Assembly (NCBI RefSeq): GCF_030413175.1
Contig: NZ_CP129212.1
Span: 3,038,001 to 3,102,000 of the forward strand
Direction of reading: 5' to 3'
DNA length: 64,000 nucleotides
Origin: Bradyrhizobium roseum
Lineage (GTDB): Bacteria > Pseudomonadota > Alphaproteobacteria > Rhizobiales > Xanthobacteraceae
A program made the position numbers and the translations under genes. The notes under the pieces were generated by a model. It made no database searches. It was not told the DNA's origin and saw only the letters and a program-made list of their open reading frames with translations. Below are positions 50,940 through 60,703 of this stretch, piece by piece (within the stretch, counting starts at the first letter, position 1; each line of letters begins with the position of its first letter).

Positions 50940-51816
50940 GGCCCTTCCTATAGTGTTGCAAAATCGGCTTCTCGCCATCCCGGACTGGCGACCGCGAAGT
51001 CGAATAGGAAGAAGGGAAGGCGCGCCGCGTGCGTTCACTTAACTACGCGTCCAATAGTGACTCTAGGGAAGAGAAAGAAAGCCTGGAACACTATGGGATA
51101 GCTGGGGAGCAAAAGCATCATCGTGCGGCAGCGAAATCAAAGCAGCAGATAGTGTTCATTTTCTCTTGATCAGCTTTTGCCGCGGTGCGTCTCGCGACCA
51201 ATCCTACGTTTCGCCCCGCGTGCAGCTCAGAAGGACATTTCGCGACCTCGCGCTCCGTCTTAGGGAGCGATCGCGGTGGCTTGGTTGACTTTCGAGATTC
51301 AGACGCCACCTGCGCGTAGGCAAATCTGAAATCCAAGTGCCTGTGATTTGAATGCGCTAGAGCGATCCATGACTGCGACGATGGTTTTCGCAACAGTTGA
51401 CCGGATTTCATCTGGAAGTGGAGCGCGGTGTGGACTGCGCTGACAAACCTATTCGGAAATTCCCTGTTCCTGATGTTAGAAGCAACGTACGAGGCGCCGA
51501 TGCGCATGCCTTGGGTCTGGCGCGTGACCTACGGGTCCGAGTTGTAGCCGTAATCTCCCTAAGTTCGGAGAAGCTCTTCCATCGCTTGGTTCTGGGATCA
51601 GTTGCGACTTGAATGCTCATCAAATTCAACTCAAAGCTCTGACAGAACGTTATATGCTCGCGTGTCTTCTGCCAACACAGACGTTTTGTCTCATCAAGAC
51701 ACGGATCGCACTAGATTGCTTTTCGGCCCCGTCGTCAGGAAGATGAGCTACCTATACCCTGTTGGTGCTCGAACATGCACCTCTATCTCTCTGCCACTGC
51801 ACTCAAGCTCGCGGGT
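50940..51816. other. 877 bp without a supported gene
   Basis: This is the largest non-coding stretch in the window. It is more AT-rich than the host and carries no recognisable domain on either strand. A minus-strand frame at 51118-51507 (129 codons) has no supporting features. It may contain decayed cargo or the regulatory region for the end of the island. Confidence 0.5.
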
Positions 51817-52962
51817 TCACTCGGTGACCGACTGACGTCTAGCCCAAAACTCACTACCTCCGAATCGCGTCTCCATTCGATACACGGCAGCGATATTCCG
51901 TCGATAGGCCTCTCGTACGCGCACCAGCCGAGACCGGTAGTTCGCAAGAGAATTTGTGTCTCCAGCTAGCTGCGCCGAGATTGCCTGTCCGCCTCTCAAT
52001 CCGGTATAGAGCGCGTTGAAGAGTCCTTGCGAAGAGAGTGGGTCGAATGCGACGGCGCTGTCCCCGATCGCGCACCAACCCTCCCCAGAGGCGTTTGCCA
52101 GCCACTGACTGCGTGCCGATACACGTGCGACGGAGTCTTGCCCTCCATCGCCGCACACACAGTGCATCCAGCGCGTCTGCCTTAGCAGACGACGAAATCC
52201 ATCCGTCGTCAGTGACAGCCGCGCAGCCGGAAGGTCGGAATCAGTATGGAAAGCAACTATTCGCGCGTGGTTGGGAAGCGTTGCAGTGTACCACCATCCA
52301 TGCTCGACCGCCTCGACAACAGAGAAAGCGTCGAGATCTTTCAGATTCGATGAGGGCTGAAAATGTGTATAGCGACAGACAAGCCGATCCGCTGAAATGA
52401 TGCTGTTTGCGTCCAAGCGACGAGCTATCGAAGCAGAACGACCGGTTGCATCAATGATCGCTTGCGCGTGCAATTCGCGCTGCATCGATCCGTCGTAGAT
52501 GAGCACTCTCCACGCGAAGGCACTGTCTTTATTCCGGGACAGATGAGAAATACGAGCGGGAGCAAGAATTGTGGCACCGCGCGCGATCGCAGCGTTCATC
52601 AGCATAATTTCGAAGGCAAGACGATCGATCCTCCAACCCGGGCCACGTGGGTCGACGATCGAATCGCGCCGTACCATCTCGTAGCTGCCCCATACGGAGG
52701 CTTGGCCGAGCGACTGAAGATGGTCAGCGCTGGCAAACTGTGCAGCAACGCCAAGATCGCGCAGTAGCGGCGCGGCCGCGCCGATCAGGCTTTCTCCAAT
52801 TTGGGGGCGCCGACTGGCATGGCGCTCAACAATGACCACAGAGTGGGCCGGCGCGAGTATGCAAGCTGCTGTTGCACCCGCGGGCCCGGCGCCTACGATC
52901 AGAACATCAGCGGTCAGCGCAGTCCCCAGCCCTGCAGTCGACGGTCTATCGTGTGGGGCCAA
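51817..52962 (-). CDS. lodB: LodB-like FAD-dependent maturation flavoprotein
   Basis: A 381-residue flavoprotein. The dinucleotide motif DVLIVGAGPAGATAACIL starts near residue 19, GESLIGAAAPLLRDLG is the second conserved segment, and WCAIGDSAVAFDPLSSQG holds the GD motif that binds FAD. LodB-type proteins form the cysteine tryptophylquinone cofactor in their LodA partner. The start TTG at 52962 overlaps the LodA gene by 17 bases, so they are co-translated. A halogenase-like origin is an alternative reading, but the pairing decides. Confidence 0.83.
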   Translation of the reverse strand: MAPHDRPSTAGLGTALTADVLIVGAGPAGATAACILAPAHSVVIVERHASRRPQIGESLIGAAAPLLRDLGVAAQFASADHLQSLGQASVWGSYEMVRRDSIVDPRGPGWRIDRLAFEIMLMNAAIARGATILAPARISHLSRNKDSAFAWRVLIYDGSMQRELHAQAIIDATGRSASIARRLDANSIISADRLVCRYTHFQPSSNLKDLDAFSVVEAVEHGWWYTATLPNHARIVAFHTDSDLPAARLSLTTDGFRRLLRQTRWMHCVCGDGGQDSVARVSARSQWLANASGEGWCAIGDSAVAFDPLSSQGLFNALYTGLRGGQAISAQLAGDTNSLANYRSRLVRVREAYRRNIAAVYRMETRFGGSEFWARRQSVTE

Positions 52963-55846
52963 GAGGGAAACGACCTAGCCGCTCAATAAAGCCTGTCGGT
53001 TGAACCGTCCGCTGCGGCGCTCCAGCAACTGTCGCGGTCACGCTGATTGGGTCCTTTTCTTCTGGCTTCCTTCCGTCGCTCACGTAAATCTTCTCTGGAA
53101 TGTCAGGATCGTTCGGTAGCCCGTCACGCTGGGCAACGACGCCCATATTGCCGAACCGATCGAGCATCTCACGAATCTGGATTAAATAGCCCGCGTCGCT
53201 CAGTGTTTGCGTTATCCAATCGGAACGATCTTTGAACGCAGCGATGCGTTCGGCTCGGGGCTTCGTGGCGTCCATGATCGTCCGATATGCCGCCTCGGTA
53301 ATAATCTGATTTGGCACGCGAGCCGGCCAAAACGTTGGCACGTAGGGGTCGTAGCTCGGGTCGTAATCTGCCTGGGAGCGGCAGCTCGCCGTGTCCGTAT
53401 GCCAGGGGAGTGCCATCCAACGCGTGAGCCATCCGGCACGCTGACCGTAGAGCGGCCCGTCGAATGAAAGGGCCTCCGCCGAGCTTAGGACATCTCCAAT
53501 CGGATACGTCCGCTCGTCGGCGCGGCGGTGGCGAATACGAAATGGCGCCATGAACATGGAGGCATGGCGCATTGGCCAGGTAATCTCACATCCGGGATGG
53601 AACACATCTGCGAGGCAATAGTCGAGCGCCGCTCGGTCGAGCATCGCCGGCTGCTCCGCGATTGAAAGCTCCTCAATCCGATCGTGGCGGGGTCTCGTAT
53701 CAGGATAATCTGATTCGAAGTTTCCTTCCGCCCAACGCTTCAGATACAGCAACTGATGTTTTGCGAGCCTGCTGTTTTGCCGGGGCGACTGCGTAAAGGG
53801 AATATCCATTGCGTCGCCGTAAATCCAGGGCCAAGGGTCCGGTGACCAGCCGTCTTTGTCATAGTCCCGAAACGAATTGGCGATCTGTGAGCGAAACGCT
53901 TTATTTCCGGCGCTCTTGTCTGCAAGTCGCGCGAGATTTGCCGGCGCAAGGAAATCAAGCCAGCCAGTGTGTCCGAAAGCCGCGGCGTAGCCAGCGTTGA
54001 CCCACTGGAGCTCGGCCATCCGTTCAAAAATCGGCAGGACGTCATCTACAAACGAGACGCTCGCCTTGAACGGTAACATGCCTGCATCCATGAATACGTC
54101 GACCAAGGCGTCGTACATCGTGCAGATGCCCTTTAGATCGGGCGCGTAGTTTGGTGGCGCGACTACCACCCATGCAGGATCGACGGGGATGTCACGGCCG
54201 CCGATCGAGACGGTGGCTGTTACAGGGCCATCCGCGACATCATCATGCCAGCCATCATTGTTTGCGAAGGTCGTAATTTCAGCGCCAGGGATGCTTCCGG
54301 TTTTTCCACGGCCGCCAAGTACAACTAGACGGCCTTCTTCGTCAGTCTTCAGTTCTCCCAGATAGACGGGCTGATCGTAGAACCTCCCTTCGAACGCGAC
54401 GGAGCCGCTCGCAGGCGCGTTCCTTCCCGAGATCATTTTTTCGCCTCCCAGAATGGCGAGCTTTTGTCTATCCTTCTCGTCCTTATTCCGACGTACTGAG
54501 GGTGGCGCTGTTGCCGCTTCCGGAATGTCGAGCGCAATCTGAAACTGATACCACGCAGCCTTGAGATTGGAGAGCTCCACCTTCCAGTTGATTGCCGCGT
54601 AGTCAGGAGTAAGTTCACTCACGACGTCACCGGCCCTGTTGTATCCATAAATGCGGAACCGCGCCGCTTGGCGCTTTAGCGCGCCGTGCGAATCTCTTTG
54701 TTCGTCCGGCTTGACCCTGGGCGGCCGAACGACCTCAGGACCAAAGTAATAGGCATCATCAGCATTACCGACGCGTGCGACGCCAAGTGCTGGGTGAATT
54801 TTTGCCTTAACGATTACGGTGTCGCGACCCGGCGGGTATATTTCGAGTGGACGTGGCTCAAGGGGTTCGCCGTTCGGCACGCCGTTCACGTTGTGCCTGA
54901 GCTGGGACGACGCGGCATACACGACCTTTCGTGCATCTGACAGCGAACCCTGCGGAGCGTGCTCGGCAAGGGTTCTCCAAGGGTGAATTGCGAGATTTTC
55001 ACCATACTCTGCTTGGCCCCGGGCAAGGATGTCCTGCGTAGGGATAACCAAGGTCGCGACCTCGATCGGAACGCTGTCAGTTTCGCTCCAGCGCACCGTC
55101 GCGCGATCGAGCGGCATGGCTTGGTCATTCGTTTGGAATTGAACCAAGAAGCGAAACCGAGCCTCCGATTTCGCAAGCGTGGTCTGCAAGTCGATGGCCA
55201 GATAATTCGGATCGTTTGTCTCGGGATCTGCAGGGGCTTGTGATAGAGGCTCGAGCTTGTACTTCACGAAGCGATTTGAGCCGAACGCGTACGGTAAGAC
55301 GCTCCAATAGGGAACGGCGAGGACACTTGGTACGACCTTTCCCATGTCTTTCAGGACGGTGTCAGTCACTGGGTGCGCTTTGCGATACTCAGTCTCGTTC
55401 CCCTCAAATGCCGCCCGCGTAAAGGCGCACATGTCAGCCGCAGTGTCGACAAAGAATACGTCATGATTCTGCAGAATGAAGTCGTGCGTTTGATCGGTGG
55501 GATTGCCGAGTTGCTTGGTCCCCGGCACATCGAAGAGCTTGATACCAATTCCGACCGTCGTTGTCAGATCCGGCAGCATAGGTATGGTGTCGCTCGAGAT
55601 CCGAATCCAGGCGGGGTACTCAACGTTCTGCGCAAAAAGACCTACCTTAAGTTCTGCAGGCAGATTGTTGTTGACGATAAAGCGAGCTCGGGCCACGCCA
55701 TGTGGTTTCAAGAAAACTGGGCGTCGGGCCGGTGATTGGCCGCGGGCCAATCGCGGTCCCATGGTCATATCGACGAACATCTGTTTGATCGCGCCGATCG
55801 GATCGCTTTCGCAGTCGATCACTTGCCTGGTTTGGTCATCTGCCAT
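52946..55846 (-). CDS. Fusion of catalase-like heme domain and LodA-type quinone-cofactor oxidase
   Basis: A 966-residue two-part enzyme. Residues about 40-325 look catalase-like: a distal His in FLKPHGVAR (H49), a distal Asn in FILQNHDVFFVD (N127), and the proximal R-x-x-x-Y as RKVVY (R306, Y310). Residues about 340-900 match LodA/GoxA-type amino acid oxidases: HPALGVARVGN, the quinone Cys in FHPGCEITWPMRH (C753) and the partner Trp in MALPWHTDTASC (W815), 62 residues apart (65 in LodA: Cys516, Trp581). Such oxidases release H2O2, which the fused domain could remove. No Sec signal is seen. The fusion appears unusual; the substrate is unknown. Confidence 0.82.
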   Translation of the reverse strand: MADDQTRQVIDCESDPIGAIKQMFVDMTMGPRLARGQSPARRPVFLKPHGVARARFIVNNNLPAELKVGLFAQNVEYPAWIRISSDTIPMLPDLTTTVGIGIKLFDVPGTKQLGNPTDQTHDFILQNHDVFFVDTAADMCAFTRAAFEGNETEYRKAHPVTDTVLKDMGKVVPSVLAVPYWSVLPYAFGSNRFVKYKLEPLSQAPADPETNDPNYLAIDLQTTLAKSEARFRFLVQFQTNDQAMPLDRATVRWSETDSVPIEVATLVIPTQDILARGQAEYGENLAIHPWRTLAEHAPQGSLSDARKVVYAASSQLRHNVNGVPNGEPLEPRPLEIYPPGRDTVIVKAKIHPALGVARVGNADDAYYFGPEVVRPPRVKPDEQRDSHGALKRQAARFRIYGYNRAGDVVSELTPDYAAINWKVELSNLKAAWYQFQIALDIPEAATAPPSVRRNKDEKDRQKLAILGGEKMISGRNAPASGSVAFEGRFYDQPVYLGELKTDEEGRLVVLGGRGKTGSIPGAEITTFANNDGWHDDVADGPVTATVSIGGRDIPVDPAWVVVAPPNYAPDLKGICTMYDALVDVFMDAGMLPFKASVSFVDDVLPIFERMAELQWVNAGYAAAFGHTGWLDFLAPANLARLADKSAGNKAFRSQIANSFRDYDKDGWSPDPWPWIYGDAMDIPFTQSPRQNSRLAKHQLLYLKRWAEGNFESDYPDTRPRHDRIEELSIAEQPAMLDRAALDYCLADVFHPGCEITWPMRHASMFMAPFRIRHRRADERTYPIGDVLSSAEALSFDGPLYGQRAGWLTRWMALPWHTDTASCRSQADYDPSYDPYVPTFWPARVPNQIITEAAYRTIMDATKPRAERIAAFKDRSDWITQTLSDAGYLIQIREMLDRFGNMGVVAQRDGLPNDPDIPEKIYVSDGRKPEEKDPISVTATVAGAPQRTVQPTGFIERLGRFPLGPTR

Positions 55847-55883
55847 GGGAACGCCGTGCCAAGATTCAATGAAGGGAGTACAC

Positions 55884-56363
55884 TTAGTCGCTTCGCCGCA
55901 ACGCGTGTGGCTCGCCGTCCATTAGCCGAGGCTGCCCGCCGGCGACCTCAACGAGCGCTGCATTCGTCGGGTCACCCACGGTCGCGATTTGCGGACAACG
56001 AAAGCATGCAGCGCTCCTTTTCTGCTGAAACCAGCGGCAGGTTTGTCGAATTGTGCAGGGAGGGAGGCGGTCAGCAACGGCGGGTAGGCCCGTGACGATG
56101 CGTTCAATCAACTGACAGCGTGAACCGTTGAAGTGGGTGCAACGCGATTCCTGACATGGAGCGGCAAGCCGAAAAATGGCGCCCACGGGCGCGGGCTCAG
56201 CCATTTGCAAAATGTCGGGAGTTGCGGCGACTCGTTCACTTAAATACGCGACGCTAGGTTCGTCCCCGCTCGCGTCGACAATACCGAGAATGTGTGCGTC
56301 GGCCATTCCTGGCTGAGCACTCGGACACTGCAAGTCAGGCGCGGTGCGCTTCTGCGCAGCCAT
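55884..56363 (-). CDS. Hypothetical Cys-rich protein of the oxidase operon
   Basis: A 159-residue protein with seven or more Cys in spaced pairs, including APCQESRCTHFNGSRC, PPCTIRQTCRWF and AACFRCPQ. That spacing suggests a metal or Fe-S site, or several disulfides. It ends 38 bases before the LodA-fusion start and follows a small gene by 5 bases, so it sits in a tight operon. It may help quinone-cofactor assembly or electron transfer, but no family is recognised. Confidence 0.68.
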   Translation of the reverse strand: MAAQKRTAPDLQCPSAQPGMADAHILGIVDASGDEPSVAYLSERVAATPDILQMAEPAPVGAIFRLAAPCQESRCTHFNGSRCQLIERIVTGLPAVADRLPPCTIRQTCRWFQQKRSAACFRCPQIATVGDPTNAALVEVAGGQPRLMDGEPHALRRSD

Positions 56364-56367
56364 AACG

Positions 56368-56682
56368 CTACTCTTTGAACAATGTGACGGCCGATTCTTG
56401 AATAAAGCCGATGATTATGTGGCCGCCATGTACGAGGGCAGCGGGCTGGGCTCCCTTTGCCGCAGGAAGCGATTTAGCGACGTCGGCCGCGAGCTGGTTG
56501 AGCTCGCCGATCGAGCTATCCTTCAAATCCACATCCCGGATTAAGAGGCCGAGGATTGGTGGCTTAATCGTAGCAATGCCAGGGCTTGCCGAGGTGAGTT
56601 GCCTGAGAGTCTCGTTTTTGGCGACCGCCTTGCGCACTGCGCTTGTAATTTCTTTCGCTGAAATCGATTGTACCTTCGCCAT
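56368..56682 (-). CDS. Small hypothetical protein leading the oxidase operon
   Basis: A 104-residue protein from ATG 56682 (MAKVQSISAKEITSAVRKAV), with GGAG eight bases upstream. It is mainly helical, with a hydrophobic C-terminal strand (ALVHGGHIIIGFIQESAVTL). No family is recognised. The 30-base gap to the divergent STAND gene shows that both operons share a regulatory region that must extend into coding DNA. Confidence 0.6.
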   Translation of the reverse strand: MAKVQSISAKEITSAVRKAVAKNETLRQLTSASPGIATIKPPILGLLIRDVDLKDSSIGELNQLAADVAKSLPAAKGAQPAALVHGGHIIIGFIQESAVTLFKE

Positions 56683-56712
56683 AAGGGAAGCTCCAGCCTG
56701 AAATAGCAACTT

Positions 56713-58497
56713 ATGCTACCGCAACTATCGCGGGTGGTCCAGAGATTTGTTATAGATTATCGCTGGGACTGGCGGACGCGGCGTCGGATAGCCGAAGATC
56801 CACTCCGTCCCGCCAATTACCTTTTCTACTTGTCCCGGGATTTCAGTATCGAGCTATTTGCAACAGGAAGAGGATTGCAGCCAGTGGATCCGAAGCTAGT
56901 CAAACTATTGGTCAAGTATGGATTGAAGCTAGCGAGCCCGCTTGTCGGCGCGTTTGCTTCGGATATTAGCGCCGAGGTTGCTGGTCTGTTCGTCGATGCA
57001 AATGCCTCGCGCTCGAAAGAAGATATCTTAGCGCGCCTCAACCGAGCCATCGCACGCGACCTCGAACAAATCCTTGATGCTGAGCACGCAACCCTCGAGG
57101 CAGGGCCGCTCCTGGCAACGCTCGAAGCTGCCATCTCGGACGAGCGCACACTCCGGTCCGCCTGGCAGGCAAGTGGCTACGATGCGGATACGGCCGCAAG
57201 GCAGATTATGTCCAGCAAAGCGGAGTTGATACGAGGGCTCTCCCAGGAGGAGACGGCGCTCTGCAAACAATTGATTGGAGCACTATTCGCGGCCGCAGCG
57301 CAGGAACGGAAAATTCTGGACGCGACTGAAGCTGAGTTCCGCAGGACGGTGCTGGCGAAGCTTGATTTGCTCGCCGCCCAACCAATTCCTTTGCCGCTTC
57401 GTGACCAACTGCTACGCGAAGCCGTTCTCTGCGTGCCATCGCGCCCTTTTATTCCTGGAATCTCGTCTCCGGGAGCCTTGCTGCGTGCCGACATCGACCG
57501 TCCGGTACCGTTTCACGGCCGCCACCCGGAGCTTGACGATTTACGTCAGTGGCTTGCGTCCTCTCAGCGGCTCCAGGTTCGCCTGCTGACTGGCGCCGGT
57601 GGTATGGGAAAAACGCGCTTGATGACCGAAGTCTGCCTGACGGCACGCGGGCTGGGGTGGACCTGTGGGTTTCTCGAACGGACGATGAGCAGCGATTTCA
57701 GAGGTGTGCTCAAGCATATTCTTGCTGGAGCGAAGCACGCCCTTGTGGTCATTGACTACGCGGAAAACCGTCGATCTGATGTCGCCGATGTAATAGCCGC
57801 GTCGCTTGAGGCTCACGACCGCTGCATCACACGTATCGTTTTGCTCGCTCGCGCTGCTGATGACTGGTGGGAAGCGTTACGCAGTGAGAGTAATGCAGTC
57901 GGCGACGTACTCTCCGGGCCTGCCTGCAGTCGATCGGCGCTCCGGCCTCTCGCTTCTACCGGTGACGAACGACGCGCGTCGTATGAACTCGCTCTAGAAC
58001 ACTTCACCAAGGTGCTCGGACGATCGCGAAGTGATGCCACTGCGCTCGACCTCTCCGATCCCAGCTTTGACAGGGCGCTGCTGCTGCATATGGCGGCGCT
58101 CGCCTCCGTGGAGGGGGTAGTCGTGCGTGGCGACCAAGGTGTGCTCGATCACGCCCTGGCTCGTGAACGGCGGTTTTGGCATGGCCGGGCGCAATCGTTG
58201 GGACTCGAGCAAATATATGAGCCCGCGATCCTGCAGGCCGTCGCGGCATTTGCGCTTACGGGCGGAGCTGCTGATCGAGATGTCGCTATCCGTGTGATCT
58301 CGACCCTGCCGTTGCTTCGTGATGAGCGCCCCGTTGTGCTCAACGCAGTCGGACAGCTGCTTCATGACGTGTACGCTGGCGAGCGATGGATTGACCCGAT
58401 CTTGCCCGATCTGTTGGGCGAGCATGTTGTGCAGACCGCGCTTGGAGGGGAGCCTGGTGAGTTTCTTGCCGCGATTTTCGAGCATTCACCCCAATGA
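56713..58497 (+). CDS. STAND-type P-loop NTPase with novel N-terminal region
   Basis: A 594-residue protein. The P-loop reads LLTGAGGMGKTRLM (residues 291-304), and ALVVIDYAE near 343-351 is the Walker B. The first 250 residues are helical with a possible membrane-contacting stretch (LVKLLVKYGLKLASPLVGAF, near 62-81) and no recognised domain; they may be the effector or a signalling hub. STAND proteins switch on after sensing a partner, often in defence or programmed cell death. The TPR-type gene overlaps it by 4 bases, so the sensor is a separate chain. Confidence 0.82.
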   Translation: MLPQLSRVVQRFVIDYRWDWRTRRRIAEDPLRPANYLFYLSRDFSIELFATGRGLQPVDPKLVKLLVKYGLKLASPLVGAFASDISAEVAGLFVDANASRSKEDILARLNRAIARDLEQILDAEHATLEAGPLLATLEAAISDERTLRSAWQASGYDADTAARQIMSSKAELIRGLSQEETALCKQLIGALFAAAAQERKILDATEAEFRRTVLAKLDLLAAQPIPLPLRDQLLREAVLCVPSRPFIPGISSPGALLRADIDRPVPFHGRHPELDDLRQWLASSQRLQVRLLTGAGGMGKTRLMTEVCLTARGLGWTCGFLERTMSSDFRGVLKHILAGAKHALVVIDYAENRRSDVADVIAASLEAHDRCITRIVLLARAADDWWEALRSESNAVGDVLSGPACSRSALRPLASTGDERRASYELALEHFTKVLGRSRSDATALDLSDPSFDRALLLHMAALASVEGVVVRGDQGVLDHALARERRFWHGRAQSLGLEQIYEPAILQAVAAFALTGGAADRDVAIRVISTLPLLRDERPVVLNAVGQLLHDVYAGERWIDPILPDLLGEHVVQTALGGEPGEFLAAIFEHSPQ

Positions 58498-60023
58498 ATC
58501 CCGCATTACATGCACTAACGATCCTAACCCGCCTCGCCGGTAGGCGTGCGGAGGAGACGGGCAAGCTCCGCGCGGCTCTCAGTGGCCGCATTGATAGTCT
58601 CGGAGCATTGGCAATTCAAGTTGGCATCGAAACGGGGGACCCCATCGGACGGGTGCTCGATCAAGTCCTGAGCGAACAGGGGAATGACCAAGTCGCACAG
58701 CGTTTGTTTCAACTGCTGCCAGAAAATAGCGTCGCGCTGCGCGAGTTGGCCGCGACCGTTACCTCGATGGTCTTGAGTGCGAAGAGCACCTCCTTGTCTC
58801 CGGAGGATACCGCGGTCCTCCGCCTGGATCTTTCATCGCGATTGAGTGCGATTGGTGAAAGACAAGCAGCGTTACGGGAGGCAGAACGAGCCGTCGAATC
58901 ATTGCGCGGTGAGCACAAGCAGCGTGCTGCTGACCTTGCTCGTGCGCTGGAAACGTTGTCATCGTGCCTTGATGAGGTCGGAAGGTACGCGGACGGCCTC
59001 TCCGCCATTCGTGAGTCGGTAGAGATACGCGAAGGACTAGCTCGTATCTCCGATCCGGAGAGCCAAGCACGACTCGCACGAGCGCTGGGATTGCAAGCCG
59101 CGTCATTGCGGTCGATGGGCGAGCGCCCTGAGGCCGTCAGATGTTCAAACAGGGCCGTCGATCTAGTGCGTAGGATTATGCTGCAGCACCCAGGCAAATA
59201 TCGCACGCTGCTTGCGGAACAACTCTCCAAACTTGCCACATTTCGCATTGAGGCAAATGATGTTGATGGGTCGATCGCTGCTGGAAAAGAAGCGCTCGAT
59301 TTGTATCGAACGTTAGCCGATCGAAATCCCGACCAGTTCCTGCCGCTACTGGCCGTTGAACTCAACAACGTCGCAAACGAGTTGGCGATTGGCCGTTCCT
59401 TCAATGAGGCGCTCGGACTGCTTGAGGAAGCAGACAGCATAATGGCAAAACTGGCAGCCACGCGACCAGATGCGTTTGCCGAACAGCATGCTCGGATTCT
59501 AAACTCGCTTTCTAATCGACTAAATGACGTCGATCGAACAGAAGAAGCAATCGAGACGTCCAAGAGAGCTATTCAGATACTCAGACCCTTGGTAGAGCGA
59601 GATCCGGAAGCATTCCAACAGCGGCTTGGTATGGCATTGCACAGCCTGGCGTACCGATTCTTTGAAGCCAGCCGTATCGACGAATCCCTCGCAACGATTG
59701 ACGAAGCGATTTTGATCCGCCGAGGTCTGCTTAGCGCCGCCCCCGCTGCCATGCGGGTCGCGCTAGCCATGTCTGGCGCAGTTCGAGCCTCCACATTGCG
59801 CAAGGCAGGACGGATACTCGAGGCCTGCGAGCAGATAAGAGAAGCGACTGAGAGTCTGATCGTAGCCGCGCGTGAGCTCGGAAGCTCCGTCTCGCGCGAA
59901 GCGAAGGAAATTGGTGGTCGGACGCTGAACTGGCATACGGAGGCCAACATTCCCTTGCCGCCACAATTGCTGACAGAGCTTGGGCAGCTCACCGGAGTAA
60001 AATCGTTCGGCGCGATCTCGTGA
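58494..60023 (+). CDS. Helical-repeat (TPR-like) partner of the STAND NTPase
   Basis: A 509-residue all-helical protein. Repeats of about 40 residues (for example RRADLARALETLSSCLDEVGR, VDGSIAAGKEALDLYRTLAD and RTEEAIETSKRAIQILRPLV) have the alternating large/small pattern of TPR units. It starts by ATGA overlap with the STAND gene. TPR domains are usually fused to the NTPase; here the two are separate but co-translated. It would act as the ligand sensor of the pair. Confidence 0.85.
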   Translation: MNPALHALTILTRLAGRRAEETGKLRAALSGRIDSLGALAIQVGIETGDPIGRVLDQVLSEQGNDQVAQRLFQLLPENSVALRELAATVTSMVLSAKSTSLSPEDTAVLRLDLSSRLSAIGERQAALREAERAVESLRGEHKQRAADLARALETLSSCLDEVGRYADGLSAIRESVEIREGLARISDPESQARLARALGLQAASLRSMGERPEAVRCSNRAVDLVRRIMLQHPGKYRTLLAEQLSKLATFRIEANDVDGSIAAGKEALDLYRTLADRNPDQFLPLLAVELNNVANELAIGRSFNEALGLLEEADSIMAKLAATRPDAFAEQHARILNSLSNRLNDVDRTEEAIETSKRAIQILRPLVERDPEAFQQRLGMALHSLAYRFFEASRIDESLATIDEAILIRRGLLSAAPAAMRVALAMSGAVRASTLRKAGRILEACEQIREATESLIVAARELGSSVSREAKEIGGRTLNWHTEANIPLPPQLLTELGQLTGVKSFGAIS

Positions 60024-60083
60024 CGGCTTTGTCGCATCGCTATCCTATTCGACCAGACAAGTAATCACTCAGAGGAGAATGCA

Positions 60084-60308
60084 ATGACAGTGTACGATGG
60101 ACCCCAGGTCTTTGAGGGTGTCGCGGATAGCCTTGAGCGCGCCGTTGAAATTGCTACGCTGAAAATTCCGCCGAGACAGGGGCGTGATTTCGTTGTAGCC
60201 CGCGTTGTCAGTTGGGGCATGCAATTTGGAGGATTTGCTCAGCAGAAGATGTTCTTTGCTCAGGTTGCCGAGGACCCTGAGGCGCCGTTTAAGCGAACAA
60301 GCGAGTAA
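60084..60308 (+). CDS. Small alpha/beta protein, possibly dodecin-like
   Basis: A 74-residue protein from ATG 60084, with AGAGGAGAA six bases upstream. Strand, helix (ADSLERAVEIATLKIP), strand (DFVVARVVSWGMQF) and strand (QQKMFFAQVAED) recall the beta-alpha-beta-beta fold of dodecin, but key dodecin residues are not confirmed. It follows the TPR gene by 60 bases and may be co-transcribed. Role unknown. Confidence 0.6.
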   Translation: MTVYDGPQVFEGVADSLERAVEIATLKIPPRQGRDFVVARVVSWGMQFGGFAQQKMFFAQVAEDPEAPFKRTSE

Positions 60309-60703
60309 ACGCTGCTCGGTAGCTGCGGCGCCGGACCGCGTGCGAGGGTAGTGGCGTTGGCGAGGCGAAGGACAAGTGCGGCGGCATGAAAACAAGAACG
60401 TGACTGAAATGCCTGTGCCTCAGGGCTTTCGCGCATTCCATGTGGTGCTTTGAGCAATTATGCCCTGGCCGACAATCACCTAGCAACATAACGAATTGAA
60501 GTTGCGAAGGGTTTAGTCACCGATAGCTGCAAATACCAACAAGATGAACAGCGGCGTTCAGCTCGCAGGGATAAATGCAGGCGCTCGGCAGCAGATGAGG
60601 GAGACGAGCGCTTATGAGGTGCGCGATCCCTTCAATGGGCCCCGGAAAGGTTGTGCTACCGAGTGTCGGCGGTCAAGAAAGTGAGCGCGCTCGGGCGATC
60701 CCA
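60309..60703. other. 395 bp without a supported gene
   Basis: Lies between the small gene and the convergent DyP-S41 gene. No frame is convincing and no terminator with a T-run is seen. Confidence 0.5.

Noticed and set aside
51118..51507. 129-codon minus frame in the island gap
   Set aside because: No ribosome site, no domain, composition not protein-like.
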